A DNA stretch of 64,000 nucleotides from Amycolatopsis sp. EV170708-02-1 (GCF_022479115.1 NZ_CP092497.1:6076001-6140000), one strand, 5' to 3'. Positions 28,954 through 37,577 are shown, counted from the first letter of the stretch. The notes: generated by a model not told the origin, from the sequence alone. Made by a program: numbers and translations.

Positions 28954-29679
28954 ATGGCTAATTCAGCGATCTCCGTGACGGGCCTGCGGGTCGTCCGCGG
29001 CGGCCGTGAGGTCGTCAGGGACGTCGGTTTCGCGACGCCGCGCGGCCGGATCACCGGCCTGCTCGGCCCCAGTGGCTGCGGCAAGACGACGCTGATGCGC
29101 TCGATCGTCGGCGTGCAGATCGTCGCCGCGGGCGAGGTCACCGTGCTCGGCCATCCCGCGGGCAGCCCGCCGTTGCGGCGGCTGATCGGCTACGCCACCC
29201 AGAACCCGGCCATCTACGCCGACCTCACCATCACGGAAGCCTTGCGCTACTTCGCTTCCGTGCTCCGCGCACCGATGTCCGATGTGGACAGGGTGATCGG
29301 CGAAGTCGGGCTCGCCGAGCACGCGGGCAAGCTCGTCGGCGCCCTGTCGGGCGGCCAGCACAGCCGCGCCAACCTCGCCGTCGCGCTGCTCGGGAAGCCC
29401 GAACTGCTCGTCCTCGACGAACCGACCGTCGGCCTGGATCCCGTGCTCCGCGACGAACTCTGGGCGCTTTTCCGCCGTCTCGCCGAGGGCGGGGCGACGC
29501 TGCTCGTGTCCAGCCACGTCATGGACGAGGCCGCGCGATGCGACCGTCTGCTGCTCATGCGCGAAGGCCGGATCCTCGCCGACGACACCCCGGCCGGGCT
29601 GCGCGAACGCACCGGGACGACCGATCTGGAGCAGGCGTTCCTGCGGCTGGTCCGCGAGACCGAGGTGAGCCCGTCATGA
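28954..29679 (+). CDS. ABC transporter ATP-binding protein
   Basis: 241 residues with Walker A GPSGCGKTT (about 37-45), Q-loop YATQNPAIYADLT, signature LSGGQHSRANLAV, Walker B LLVLDEPTVGLDP and H-loop VSSHVMDEAARC. It is of the drug/antibiotic-exporter (DrrA-like) group. ATGA links it to the permease, with which it forms the exporter. Confidence 0.93.
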   Translation: MANSAISVTGLRVVRGGREVVRDVGFATPRGRITGLLGPSGCGKTTLMRSIVGVQIVAAGEVTVLGHPAGSPPLRRLIGYATQNPAIYADLTITEALRYFASVLRAPMSDVDRVIGEVGLAEHAGKLVGALSGGQHSRANLAVALLGKPELLVLDEPTVGLDPVLRDELWALFRRLAEGGATLLVSSHVMDEAARCDRLLLMREGRILADDTPAGLRERTGTTDLEQAFLRLVRETEVSPS

Positions 29680-30410
29680 ATCCCGCCCTGACCTTGGCCA
29701 CGGCTCGCCGCATCCTCCTGCAGCTGCGGCACGATCCGCGCACCGTCGCGATGCTGATCGTCGTCCCGTCGCTGCTGATGGTGCTGCTGCGCTTCGTCTT
29801 CAACTCCGAAGCGGTGTTCAGCCGCGTCGCGCCGGCGCTGCTCGGCGTCTTCCCGTTCCTGATCATGTTCCTGATCACCTCGATCACGACACTGCGCGAG
29901 CGCACCACCGCCACCCTGGAACGGCTGATGACCCTGCCGATCGGCAGGATGGACCTGCTCTTCGGCTACGCGCTCGCGTTCGGCTCGATCGCGATCGTCC
30001 AGGTCGGCGTCGCCGCCGGGGTGTCGCTCGCCTGGCTGGGCCTCGACATCGCGGGCTCGATCGGGATGCTGCTGCTCATCGCCGTCCTCGACGCGCTTCT
30101 CGGGATGGCGCTCGGCCTCTTCGTGAGCGCGTTCGCGCGGACTGAGTTCCAGGCCGTGCAGTTCATGCCGCTGTTCGTGCTGCCGCAGATCCTGCTATGC
30201 GGGCTGTTCGTGCCGCGCGGGGAGATGGGCTGGCTCCTGAACTGGCTTTCGAACGTGATGCCGCTTTCGTACGCCGTCGAAGCCCTCACCCGGGTCACCA
30301 CGTCGAGCACCGTGGACGCGACGCTGATCCGGAACCTGATCATCGTCGGGGCGTGTGCCCTGGCGGCGCTGGTCCTCGGCGCGGCGACCTTGCGCAGGCG
30401 GACGGCCTAG
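29676..30410 (+). CDS. ABC-2 type transporter permease
   Basis: 244 residues with six hydrophobic helices and the ABC-2 signature near the end (NWLSNVMPLSYAVEALTRV). The start ATG 29676 overlaps the ATPase stop. The substrate cannot be deduced; homologues export drugs or lipids. Its TAG stop is the edge of an inverted repeat. Confidence 0.9.
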   Translation: MNPALTLATARRILLQLRHDPRTVAMLIVVPSLLMVLLRFVFNSEAVFSRVAPALLGVFPFLIMFLITSITTLRERTTATLERLMTLPIGRMDLLFGYALAFGSIAIVQVGVAAGVSLAWLGLDIAGSIGMLLLIAVLDALLGMALGLFVSAFARTEFQAVQFMPLFVLPQILLCGLFVPRGEMGWLLNWLSNVMPLSYAVEALTRVTTSSTVDATLIRNLIIVGACALAALVLGAATLRRRTA

Positions 30411-30499
30411 GCGCTGTCTTGTAAGTCTGTTCGATGGGCTTCGTGATTCAGGGACCGCCTGGGCGCGAAGACCGCGAACAGACTTGCAGGACAGCGCCT
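30409..30499. repeat. Inverted repeat with 25-nt arms and a 41-nt loop
   Basis: Arms 30409-30433 and 30475-30499 pair except for two G-U type positions, so the stem is better as RNA than as DNA. The left arm contains the permease stop, and the right arm ends in the -10 box of the next gene (TAGACT 30499-30504). Only this one copy is seen here. Confidence 0.75.
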
Positions 30500-30510
30500 A
30501 GACTTTCCAC

Positions 30511-30897
30511 ATGGGATCGGAGTTCGAGCGGATCGCCGCCGAGAAGTACGTCGTCCTGACCACCTTCCGCAAGAACGGCACCCCGGTGCCGACGCCGGTC
30601 TGGGCGGCGGGCGACGGCGGCGAACTGGTGCTCTGGTCCGAGCGGAAGGCGGGCAAGGTCAAGCGCATCCGCAACAGCGGGCGGGTCGAGGTCCAGGCCT
30701 GCGACTTCCGGGGCACCAAGACCCATGGCGACGTCGTCGCGGGCGAGGCGCGGCTGCTGGACCTCGACGAGACGGAACGCGTGCGCAAGGTGATCGCGCG
30801 GAAGTACGGGGTCACCGGCCGGGTCACGATGTTCTTCAGCAGGCTGCGGGGGCCGAAGGACCGGACCGTGGGGATCGCGATCAAACTGGCGGAATGA
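30511..30897 (+). CDS. PPOX class F420/FMN-dependent enzyme
   Basis: A 128-residue split-barrel protein. YVVLTTFRKNGTPVPTPVWAA and the closing RITVGIAIKL-like strand match the actinobacterial Rv2061-type pyridoxamine-oxidase-fold reductases that use F420 or FMN. The substrate is unknown. The -10 box TAGACT is 6 nt before ATG, so it is probably leaderless. It converges on the DUF1330 gene through a palindrome. Confidence 0.85.
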   Translation: MGSEFERIAAEKYVVLTTFRKNGTPVPTPVWAAGDGGELVLWSERKAGKVKRIRNSGRVEVQACDFRGTKTHGDVVAGEARLLDLDETERVRKVIARKYGVTGRVTMFFSRLRGPKDRTVGIAIKLAE

Positions 30898-30904
30898 CCT
30901 GGGT

Positions 30905-30950
30905 CTCGTGAGTGGCGAGGACGGTTCTAACCGTCCTCGCCACTCACGAG
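30905..30950. repeat. Perfect 46-bp palindrome (family shared with 20453-20504)
   Basis: Arms 30905-30926 and 30929-30950 pair perfectly around CT. It includes the stop codon of the DUF1330 gene. Compared with the copy at 20453, a TA in the left arm is CG here and the facing TA in the right arm is CG as well. Confidence 0.9.
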
Positions 30951-31291
30951 GCTTGTAGTGCCCGAAGCCCGGCCGCCAGCGCCGCCGAGTCGTGGTCCGG
31001 CCCGCATCCCTCCACCAGGATCAGATCGCCGGGGATGTGGTCCGCCCGCAGGTGCAGGATCTCCTGGTAGGCGGCCGACGCGTACCACTCCCGCGCGGCG
31101 TCGAGGCTCGGGAACTCGATGAGCACGAGCGCCCCCGGCCACTCCCCCTCGACGACCTGGACCGCGGCTCCGTGCACGAGGAACCGGCCGCCGAAGGGAT
31201 CGAGCGTGGCCTGGATCCGTTCCATGTACTCGAAGACCTCTTCGGCCAGCACTGCGGCGGGGCGAAGGTGGGCGATACCGTACGCGGTCAT
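30944..31291 (-). CDS. DUF1330 domain-containing protein
   Basis: 115 residues of the ferredoxin-like DUF1330/dimeric barrel type: LDPFGGRFLVHG, then ALVLIEFPSLDAAREWYASA and AYQEI. The biochemical role of the family is not known. Its stop codon lies in the palindrome. An 80-bp gap separates it from priA. Confidence 0.85.
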   Translation of the reverse strand: MTAYGIAHLRPAAVLAEEVFEYMERIQATLDPFGGRFLVHGAAVQVVEGEWPGALVLIEFPSLDAAREWYASAAYQEILHLRADHIPGDLILVEGCGPDHDSAALAAGLRALQAS

Positions 31292-31371
31292 GATGTCCTC
31301 CCGGGTTTCGTTGTCCTGGAAGGAATCCTGACCGAGCGGGCGCGTGGCGTCGATTACCCGGGAGGTAAAGC

Positions 31372-32109
31372 TCAGAACTCCGCGACGGCGGCGAGCGCCT
31401 CGGGCAGGGTGAACGCGCCGGCGTAGAGCGCCTTGCCGACGATGGAACCCTCGACCCCGTCGCGGGCCAGCGCGGCCAGCGCGCGGAGATCGTCCACACT
31501 GGACACCCCGCCGGAGGCGATGACCGGCGCGTCGGTGCGCGCGGCGACCTCGCGGAGCAGGTCGATGTTCGGGCCCTGGAGGGTGCCGTCCTTGCTCACG
31601 TCGGTGACGACGTAACGCTGCGCACCGTCGCGGTCGAGCCGGTCGAGGACCTCCCAGAGGTCACCGCCGTCCTGCGTCCAGCCGCGTGCGGACAGCCGGT
31701 GCCCGGCCTCGGTGATCCGCACGTCCAGCCCGATGGCGACCCGGTCGCCGTAGGAGGAGACGACCTTCGCGGTCCATTCCGGGTCTTCCAGCGCCGCCGT
31801 GCCGAGGTTGACCCGGCGGGCGCCGGTGGCCAGCGCGGCCTCCAGCGAGGCGTCGTCGCGGATGCCACCGGACAGCTCCACCTGGACGTCGAGCTTCGCC
31901 ACGACGTCGGCGAGCAGCTCGCGGTTGGAGCCCTTGCCGAACGCGGCGTCGAGATCCACCAGGTGGATCCATTCCGCCCCGTCACGCTGCCAGGCGAGCG
32001 CCGCCTCCAGCGGGCTGCCATAGGAGGTTTCGGTGCCGGCCTCGCCCTGGACGAGTCGCACGGCCTGGCCATCGGCCACATCAACGGCGGGAAGGAGCGT
32101 GAAAGTCAC
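31372..32109 (-). CDS. priA: Bifunctional phosphoribosyl isomerase A (HisA/TrpF)
   Basis: PriA carries out the Amadori isomerisation in both histidine and tryptophan synthesis in actinobacteria. The 245-residue barrel has [21 protein letters not shown] with catalytic Asp-10 and Arg-18, the Arg that in PriA contacts the tryptophan-pathway substrate, and [14 protein letters not shown] with the second catalytic Asp. Phosphate loops are SGGIRDD and [10 protein letters not shown]. The lack of any trpF beside trpECBA supports the dual role. The start is GTG, 9 bp after hisH. Confidence 0.93.
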   Translation of the reverse strand: MTFTLLPAVDVADGQAVRLVQGEAGTETSYGSPLEAALAWQRDGAEWIHLVDLDAAFGKGSNRELLADVVAKLDVQVELSGGIRDDASLEAALATGARRVNLGTAALEDPEWTAKVVSSYGDRVAIGLDVRITEAGHRLSARGWTQDGGDLWEVLDRLDRDGAQRYVVTDVSKDGTLQGPNIDLLREVAARTDAPVIASGGVSSVDDLRALAALARDGVEGSIVGKALYAGAFTLPEALAAVAEF

Positions 32110-32118
32110 GCGCCCACT

Positions 32119-32757
32119 CTAAGACAGGGTCTGGAGCCAGTTGCGCAGCAGGTGCGCACCCGCGTCACCGGACTTCTCCGGGTGGAACTGCGTCGCCCAC
32201 AGCGGCCCGTTCTCGACGGCGGCGACGAAGTCCTGGCCGTGGTTCGCCCAGGTCACCTTGGGCTGCTGCCCGGCGAGGCCGGAGTCCAGCTCCCAGGTCC
32301 GCGCGGCGTAGGAGTGCACGAAGTAGAACCGCGTGTCCGCGTCGAGCCCGGCGAAAAGCCGCGAGTCCTCGGGAGCGCGGACGGTGTTCCACCCCATGTG
32401 GGGGAGGACGTCGGCCTCCAGCCGGTCGACCGTGCCCGGCCACTCGCCGGCCCCCTCGGCCTCCACACCGTGCTCGACCCCGCGTTCGAACAGGATCTGC
32501 ATGCCGACGCAGATGCCCAGCACGGGGCGGCCACCGGCGAGACGTTTGCCGATGATCTTCTCCCCCGACACCGACCGCAGCCCCTCCATGCAGGCGGAGA
32601 AGGCGCCGACACCGGGGACGACCAGGCCGTCGGCTTCGAGCGCGGCATGCGGGTCGGCGGTGACCTCGACGTCGGCGCCGGCGCGCTGGACGGCGCGTTC
32701 GGCGGACCGGAGGTTGCCGGACCCGTAGTCCAGGATCACCACGCGAGGAGTAGCCAC
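32119..32757 (-). CDS. hisH: Imidazole glycerol phosphate synthase glutaminase subunit
   Basis: A class I amidotransferase of 212 residues that feeds ammonia to HisF. Motifs: [10 protein letters not shown], the oxyanion loop LVVPGVGAF, nucleophile GICVGMQIL, and His-Glu in TQFHPEKSG. The start is GTG at 32757, 6 nt behind the -10 candidate TAACCT (32769 to 32764), so the hisH-priA pair appears to have its own leaderless promoter after being parted from hisDCB. Confidence 0.96.
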   Translation of the reverse strand: MATPRVVILDYGSGNLRSAERAVQRAGADVEVTADPHAALEADGLVVPGVGAFSACMEGLRSVSGEKIIGKRLAGGRPVLGICVGMQILFERGVEHGVEAEGAGEWPGTVDRLEADVLPHMGWNTVRAPEDSRLFAGLDADTRFYFVHSYAARTWELDSGLAGQQPKVTWANHGQDFVAAVENGPLWATQFHPEKSGDAGAHLLRNWLQTLS

Positions 32758-32877
32758 GCGCCCAGGTTAGCGGACCGGATTTTCCGCGGATTCGCCGTTT
32801 CGACCTTCACTCTTCTGGGTAATAGCGACTCCGAGTGAAAGGCCGGCGCAGGACCGCCCTGCACTTATGGAGGAACG

Positions 32878-33027
32878 ATGCAGGACGCCGACGAACTGAC
32901 CCGCCTGCTCAGCGCGTGGCGTGAGGACATCGACAGCGTGCCTTTCCCGACCTTCGCGGAGCTGCTGATCCCGGCGCAGAAGCGGCGCACCGCCCCGCCC
33001 GCGCGGCCACGGCATCGGTTCAGGTGA
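32878..33027 (+). CDS. Small hypothetical protein, 49 residues
   Basis: ATG 32878 follows GGAGG (32869-32873), a clear ribosome binding site. The frame MQDADELTRLLSAWREDIDS continues with VPFPTF and ends in a run of basic residues and prolines (QKRRTAPPARPRHRFR). It looks like an amphipathic helix plus a basic tail. Third-position GC agrees with coding. No family recognised. It stands alone between hisH and the acyl-CoA dehydrogenase. Confidence 0.6.
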   Translation: MQDADELTRLLSAWREDIDSVPFPTFAELLIPAQKRRTAPPARPRHRFR

Positions 33028-33128
33028 CGAAGACCACCGGATGGCGCGATCGCTGACACCCGACTCCGGTCGCGTGTGTGGTTTTCTTCTTGGGTAGGTG
33101 CCCCACCGAGCCGACCAGGAGTGACCGC

Positions 33129-34301
33129 ATGAGCAGCAGCCCGGATCCGCGCGACTTCCTCGATCTCGACGCCGAGCTCTCCGCAGAGGACCGGGCCATG
33201 CGGGACGCCGTGCGGTCCTACGCGCAGGACCAGCTCCTGCCGAACGTCGCCGAATGGTACGAAACGGGCGCTCTGCCCGCCGCCGAGCTCGCCAAGGGGT
33301 TCGGGCAGCTCGGGCTGCTCGGCATGCACCTGGAGGGCTACGGCTGCGCGGGCACCAGCGCGGTCGCCTATGGCATCGCCTGCCGCGAGCTGGAGGCCGT
33401 CGACTCCGGGCTGCGCAGCTTCGTCTCGGTGCAGGGTTCGCTGGCGATGTACGCGATCCACAAATGGGGCACCGAGGAGCAGAAGCAGGAGTGGCTGCCT
33501 CGGATGGCCGCCGGTGAGGCGCTCGGCTGCTTCGGCCTGACCGAACCGGACGCCGGCAGCGACCCCGGCAGCATGCGGACGCGCGCGGTGCGCGACGGCT
33601 CGGACTGGGTGCTGAGCGGCACGAAGATGTGGATCACCAACGGAACCGTCGCCGACGTCGCGGTCGTCTGGGCGCAGACCGACGAAGGCGTGCGCGGTTT
33701 CGTCGTCCCCACGAACACGCCGGGCTTCACCGCGAACGAGGTCAAGCACAAGCTGTCGCTGCGGGCCTCGCTGACCGCGGAACTCGTGCTCGACGGCGTC
33801 CGCCTGCCGGATTCGGCGGCGTTCCCCGAGGTCAGGGGGCTGCGCGGGCCGCTGTCCTGCCTGAACGAGGCGCGCTACGGGATCCTGTTCGGCGTCGTCG
33901 GCGCCGCTCGCTCCTGCTACGAGTCCGCGCTGGAGTACACGCTGAGCCGGGAACAGTTCGGCAAACCGCTGGCCGGTTTCCAGCTCACCCAGCGCAAGCT
34001 CGCCGATCTCGTCGTCGAGGTCAACCGCGCCGGGCTGGTCGCGCTGCGGATCGGACGGCTCAAGGACGCCGGGACGCTGCACCACAACCACGTCAGCTTC
34101 GGCAAGCTCGCCAACGTCCGCTCCGCGCTGGAGGTCGCCAGGACCGCGCGCGGCATGCTCGGCGCCAACGGGATCTCGCTGGAGTACCCGGTGATGCGGC
34201 ATATGTCGAACCTGGAGACCGTGCTGACCTACGAGGGGACCGAGGAGATGCACGCGCTCTCGCTCGGGCAGTCGGTCACCGGGCTCGCCGCCTTCCGCTG
34301 A
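33129..34301 (+). CDS. Acyl-CoA dehydrogenase, glutaryl-CoA dehydrogenase type
   Basis: 390 residues. FAD/substrate motifs include GCFGLTEPDAGSDPGSM and WITNGTVADVAVVWA; the C-terminal domain has REQFGKPLAGFQLTQ and the catalytic Glu in LTYEGTEEMHALSLG. The EARYGI region (NEARYGILFGVVGAARSCYE) resembles glutaryl-CoA dehydrogenases, which also decarboxylate, but the exact acyl-CoA is uncertain. Start ATG 33129 has AGGAG 8 nt upstream. Confidence 0.9.
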   Translation: MSSSPDPRDFLDLDAELSAEDRAMRDAVRSYAQDQLLPNVAEWYETGALPAAELAKGFGQLGLLGMHLEGYGCAGTSAVAYGIACRELEAVDSGLRSFVSVQGSLAMYAIHKWGTEEQKQEWLPRMAAGEALGCFGLTEPDAGSDPGSMRTRAVRDGSDWVLSGTKMWITNGTVADVAVVWAQTDEGVRGFVVPTNTPGFTANEVKHKLSLRASLTAELVLDGVRLPDSAAFPEVRGLRGPLSCLNEARYGILFGVVGAARSCYESALEYTLSREQFGKPLAGFQLTQRKLADLVVEVNRAGLVALRIGRLKDAGTLHHNHVSFGKLANVRSALEVARTARGMLGANGISLEYPVMRHMSNLETVLTYEGTEEMHALSLGQSVTGLAAFR

Positions 34302-34345
34302 GTCGTCCGCCGGAAACTGTCGGTGCGGGCCCCTATGGTCCGCAC

Positions 34346-35005
34346 ATGACCGATTTCCCCGTCGTAGAGCTGCGCAGGTACACCCTGCACCCGGGCCGCC
34401 GGGACGAGCTGATCGAGCTCTTCGAGCGCGAGTTCGTGGAGAGCCAAGAAGCCTGCGGCATGCGCCTGTTCGGTCTCTTCCGCGAACCGGCGGAGCCGGA
34501 CAAGTTCGTGTGGCTGCGCGGTTTCCGTGACATGGAGGCCAGGCGGGCCGCCCTCGAAGCGTTCTACGGCGGGCCGGTTTGGGGTGCGCACGGCCCGGCG
34601 GCGAACGAGACGATGATCGACGCTTCGGACGTGCTGCTGCTGCGACCGTCCGGGCCCGGCTTCCCCGCTCCTGGTGGTGGTGGCGGGGATTCCCGGGTGC
34701 TGGCGACGGTGTGCCATCCCGCCGTCCCGGTGAAGGAGTTCTCCGAGTACTTCGCGGACACCGTGGCCCCCAAGCTGCGGGCATCCGGCGTGGACACGTT
34801 CGGCCACTTCGAAACGGAGCCGGCGGAGAACACCTTCCCCCGCCTTCCCGTGCGGGAGGACGAGACGGTGTTCGTCTGGTTCTCGAAGATCGCCGACGAG
34901 CACCGGGAAGCACTCGCCCGGCTGGGCGCGGAACTCGCGGACAGGCTCGAACGCCCTTGGCACCAGCTGGAACTGTCCCCGACCGCGCGCTCAGTCCTGC
35001 GCTGA
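34346..35005 (+). CDS. NIPSNAP family protein
   Basis: 219 residues with the NIPSNAP start VELRRYTLHPGRRDELIELF and a second, degenerate ferredoxin-like half (TVCHPAVPVKEFSEYFADTV). Function in bacteria is unknown. The -10 box TATGGT (34334-34339) is 6 nt before ATG. Its 3' end overlaps the convergent NUDIX gene by 15 bp. Confidence 0.85.
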   Translation: MTDFPVVELRRYTLHPGRRDELIELFEREFVESQEACGMRLFGLFREPAEPDKFVWLRGFRDMEARRAALEAFYGGPVWGAHGPAANETMIDASDVLLLRPSGPGFPAPGGGGGDSRVLATVCHPAVPVKEFSEYFADTVAPKLRASGVDTFGHFETEPAENTFPRLPVREDETVFVWFSKIADEHREALARLGAELADRLERPWHQLELSPTARSVLR

Positions 35006-35419
35006 AAGGAGGTCCGCGAGTCCGTCCGGGTAGAGGATCGCCTTGCCACTCGCCACGTCGGCCATCGGCAGCCAGTGCACGCGTGCGCCGTCGTCGAGGA
35101 CGACGCCGACCTCGTCGCGCTCGTAGAACGCCTTGTCGATGAGGTCGGCGGTGAACAGGAACACGATCTCGTGCCCCGGCCTGCCTTCGAAGGTGAACAC
35201 GTTCTCCAGCACGGCGATCTGCTCGACCGAGGTCAGCTCCGCCGCGAGTTCCTCCTGGAATTCGCGATGCAGCGCCTCGGCGGCGGTCTCGCCGAACTCG
35301 ATCCCGCCGCCGAGCGGGCGGTGGTAGGTCACGCCTTTGGTGTTGTCGCGACCTTCGAACACGAGAAGGTCTTCGCCCCGGCGGATGACACCGAGCGCGA
35401 GCGGGCGGATCTTCGTCAT
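34991..35419 (-). CDS. NUDIX hydrolase
   Basis: 142 residues with the Nudix box G-X5-E-X7-REFQEEL at residues 38-60 (within GGGIEFGETAAEALHREFQE). It hydrolyses a nucleoside-diphosphate-linked compound that cannot be specified. TAGCGT (35432 to 35427) is 7 nt before ATG. The stop lies inside the end of the NIPSNAP gene. Confidence 0.92.
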   Translation of the reverse strand: MTKIRPLALGVIRRGEDLLVFEGRDNTKGVTYHRPLGGGIEFGETAAEALHREFQEELAAELTSVEQIAVLENVFTFEGRPGHEIVFLFTADLIDKAFYERDEVGVVLDDGARVHWLPMADVASGKAILYPDGLADLLSAQD

Positions 35420-35429
35420 CTTGGTGACG

Positions 35430-36320
35430 CTAGCGGAGGAATTCCTTGACGGACAAGGCGATCGAGCCGGCGTCGAGACCGTGCGCGAGGTCGTGATCGG
35501 CCATTTCGCCGTAGATCCGGACTTCCGCGTCGCGCCGGACGCCGAGGGAGAGCAGCCGGTGCGGCGTTTCGGGCAAGGCGTCCGTCACCGCGTGCGCCGA
35601 GGTTCCCGCCAGGTAGGGCTCGACCAGTACGACGTCGGTGCTCCCCGTGGCCTCGACGGCCGCACGCAGCCCGGCGGCGTCGAACGGCCGGACCGTCGAG
35701 GTGTAGAGCACGGTGACGTCGAGATCGGTGGTCGCTTCCAGCACCCTGTCGAGCATCGGCCCGACGGCCACCACCACACCCCGCCCGCCTTCGCGCAGCG
35801 TCTGCAGGCCCGCGCCCAGATGCGCCCTCGCGTTCTCCTGCGCGGAAAGCCGGAGATAGACGCGCCCGGTGCCGGGGATCGACTCGAGCAGCAGCCGCCG
35901 TGCTTCCTCGGGGTGCCCCGGCACGTGCACGGTCCAGCCCGGCAACGTGTCGATGAGGGCGACGTCCCCTGGCGCCTGATGCGTCCGCCCGGCGGTCGGC
36001 ATGTCGTAGGACGCGCCCGAGGACACCAGCACGGCGCCGACGTCCTGGTGCCCGAGGTCGAGTTTGACCTGCTCGAAAGCCCGCTCCACGAGGAACGACG
36101 AGAAGGTGTGGACGATCGGGCGCATCCCGGCCAGCGCCAGGCCGCCCGCGGTGCTCATCATCAGCTGTTCGCGGATGCCGACGTTGAGCACCCGGTCGGG
36201 GTGTTTCCTCGCGGCGAAGGCGAGTTGTGCCGCGGAGATGTCGGCGAGCACGACGGCGACATTCGCGTCCGTGTCGAGCACCTCGGCGGCGGCTTCCAGG
36301 AACGTTTCACGCATGTTCAT
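35430..36320 (-). CDS. Transketolase, C-terminal (pyrimidine-binding) subunit
   Basis: 296 residues: the Pyr domain with VLNVGIREQLMMSTAGGLAL (catalytic Glu for TPP activation) and HTFSSFLVERAFEQ, followed by a C-terminal transketolase domain. It forms a split transketolase with the next gene, whose stop is 4 bp away. The pair is in addition to any housekeeping single-chain enzyme. It may serve a special sugar or, given the SoxR box upstream, stress-driven pentose phosphate flux. Confidence 0.9.
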   Translation of the reverse strand: MNMRETFLEAAAEVLDTDANVAVVLADISAAQLAFAARKHPDRVLNVGIREQLMMSTAGGLALAGMRPIVHTFSSFLVERAFEQVKLDLGHQDVGAVLVSSGASYDMPTAGRTHQAPGDVALIDTLPGWTVHVPGHPEEARRLLLESIPGTGRVYLRLSAQENARAHLGAGLQTLREGGRGVVVAVGPMLDRVLEATTDLDVTVLYTSTVRPFDAAGLRAAVEATGSTDVVLVEPYLAGTSAHAVTDALPETPHRLLSLGVRRDAEVRIYGEMADHDLAHGLDAGSIALSVKEFLR

Positions 36321-36324
36321 GGGT

Positions 36325-37017
36325 TCAGGCCTTTCGCTCGACGGTCGCGACCACGGCGAGCGGCCGGTCCGGATGGGGTGTGGTGAAGGCTTCGTGGAGC
36401 GCGTCGTGATCGCGGCCGTCGACCGTACGCGTCGCCCAGCCCTCGACCTCGAACCGGCGCGCGAGCCCGCCGGGCCAGCCGTGCGTGGCCGAGGAGTTGT
36501 CGACGACGACGGCGGTCAGCTGCGGCATGCCGATCCGGCCCGCGATCGCGATGGCCTCGGCGTTGGAGCCCTCGTCGAGTTCCGCGTCGCCGACGAGGGT
36601 GACGACCTTGGCGTCACGGAATCCTTTGGCGCGCAGGCCGAACACGGTGCCGATGGCCAGCGGGAGGCCGTGCCCGAGCGAACCGCTGGAGATCTCGGCC
36701 ACGGGCAGCCTCGCCCGATCCGGGTGGTGGCCGAGGCGGGACTCGGCCGAAGTCCAGTCGGCGAGTTCCTCCTCGTGGATGAAGCCCTTCTTCGCCAGCA
36801 CCGCGTAATAGGCCATCGGGCCGTGACCCTTGGACAGCAGGAAGCGGTCGCGGCCGGGCTCTCGGATATTCTCCGGGGTGATGTCGAGCACACGGTCGTA
36901 GAGCACCCACAAGACGTCCACAGTGGACTCCGCGGCCGCCTGATGCTTCTCGTCCCCGGTCATCAGCGAGATCAGCCGCGGCAGATCCTCGTAACCGGTT
37001 TTGATGTCAGTGGTCAT
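36325..37017 (-). CDS. Transketolase, N-terminal (TPP-binding) subunit
   Basis: 230 residues with the TPP motif GDAELDEGSNAEAI (about residues 140-153), RFLLSKGHGPMAYYAVLA and SGSLGHGLPLAIG. I chose ATG 37017 (MTTDIKTG), which lies 6 nt behind the -10 box of a SoxR-type promoter; the in-frame ATG at 37032 would start within that box. It is the first gene of the two-gene operon and reads away from soxR. Confidence 0.9.
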   Translation of the reverse strand: MTTDIKTGYEDLPRLISLMTGDEKHQAAAESTVDVLWVLYDRVLDITPENIREPGRDRFLLSKGHGPMAYYAVLAKKGFIHEEELADWTSAESRLGHHPDRARLPVAEISSGSLGHGLPLAIGTVFGLRAKGFRDAKVVTLVGDAELDEGSNAEAIAIAGRIGMPQLTAVVVDNSSATHGWPGGLARRFEVEGWATRTVDGRDHDALHEAFTTPHPDRPLAVVATVERKA

Positions 37018-37023
37018 GAACCG

Positions 37024-37063
37024 AGGTTGCAACCTCGACTTAGGTCGAAGTCAAGGCTAGCCT
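37024..37063. promoter_or_regulatory. Divergent SoxR-controlled promoter region
   Basis: Leftward: -35 TTGACT (37054 to 37049), 19-bp spacer, -10 CAACCT (37029 to 37024), 6 nt to ATG of the transketolase. The 18-bp SoxR box CCTCGACTTAGGTCGAAG occupies 37033-37050, a palindrome with two mismatched pairs centred 13.5 nt from the -35 start. I recall the same spacing in E. coli soxS. Rightward: -10 TAGCCT (37058-37063) is 6 nt before the soxR GTG. A second perfect palindrome GAGGTTGCAACCTC is at 37023-37036. Confidence 0.8.
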
Positions 37064-37069
37064 GGCGAC

Positions 37070-37531
37070 GTGACGAGACTGGCTGAACATCTGAGCATCG
37101 GACAGGTCGCCGACCGCAGCGGCGTGCCCCATACGGCTTTGCGTTTCTACGAGGACAAAGGGCTGATCAGCTCCGAGCGCTCGGCGGGCAACCAGCGGCG
37201 GTACTCGCGTTCGGTGCTGCGCCGGATCGCCTTCATCCGCGCCGCGCAGCGGGTCGGCCTCAGCCTGGACGACATCAGCTCGGCGCTGGAGACCCTGCCC
37301 AAGGACCACGCACCCACCAAGGCCGACTGGGCCCGCCTCTCGCGGGGCTGGCAGGACGAACTCGACGCGCGGATCGACGCGTTGCAGCGCCTGCGCGACA
37401 GGCTGACCGGCTGCGTCGGCTGCGGTTGCCTTTCCCTGCGCAGCTGCGGGCTCTACAACGCCGACGACCAGATGTCCCGGTTCGGCCCCGGCGCGGGCAA
37501 ACTGCGCCCGGCTTCCGAGGGCGGGATCTGA
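37070..37531 (+). CDS. soxR: Redox-sensitive transcriptional activator SoxR
   Basis: 153 residues. MerR HTH (SIGQVADRSGVPHTALRFYE), coiled coil, and the [2Fe-2S] cluster motif C-X2-C-X-C-X5-C in GCVGCGCLSLRSCGLYN at about residues 121-137. In actinomycetes SoxR senses redox-active metabolites rather than superoxide as such. The start GTG is 6 nt after TAGCCT. The divergent transketolase operon has a SoxR box in exactly the activating position, and is the likely target. Confidence 0.95.
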   Translation: MTRLAEHLSIGQVADRSGVPHTALRFYEDKGLISSERSAGNQRRYSRSVLRRIAFIRAAQRVGLSLDDISSALETLPKDHAPTKADWARLSRGWQDELDARIDALQRLRDRLTGCVGCGCLSLRSCGLYNADDQMSRFGPGAGKLRPASEGGI

Positions 37532-37577
37532 ATTCCGTTGCCACGCGGGTGCCGGATGTGCGTCACTGTGACTCGAA

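Noticed and set aside
30409..30499. Miniature transposable element at the ABC permease/PPOX junction
   Set aside because: No target-site duplication is seen, there is no transposase in the window and no second copy, so I list it only as an inverted repeat.
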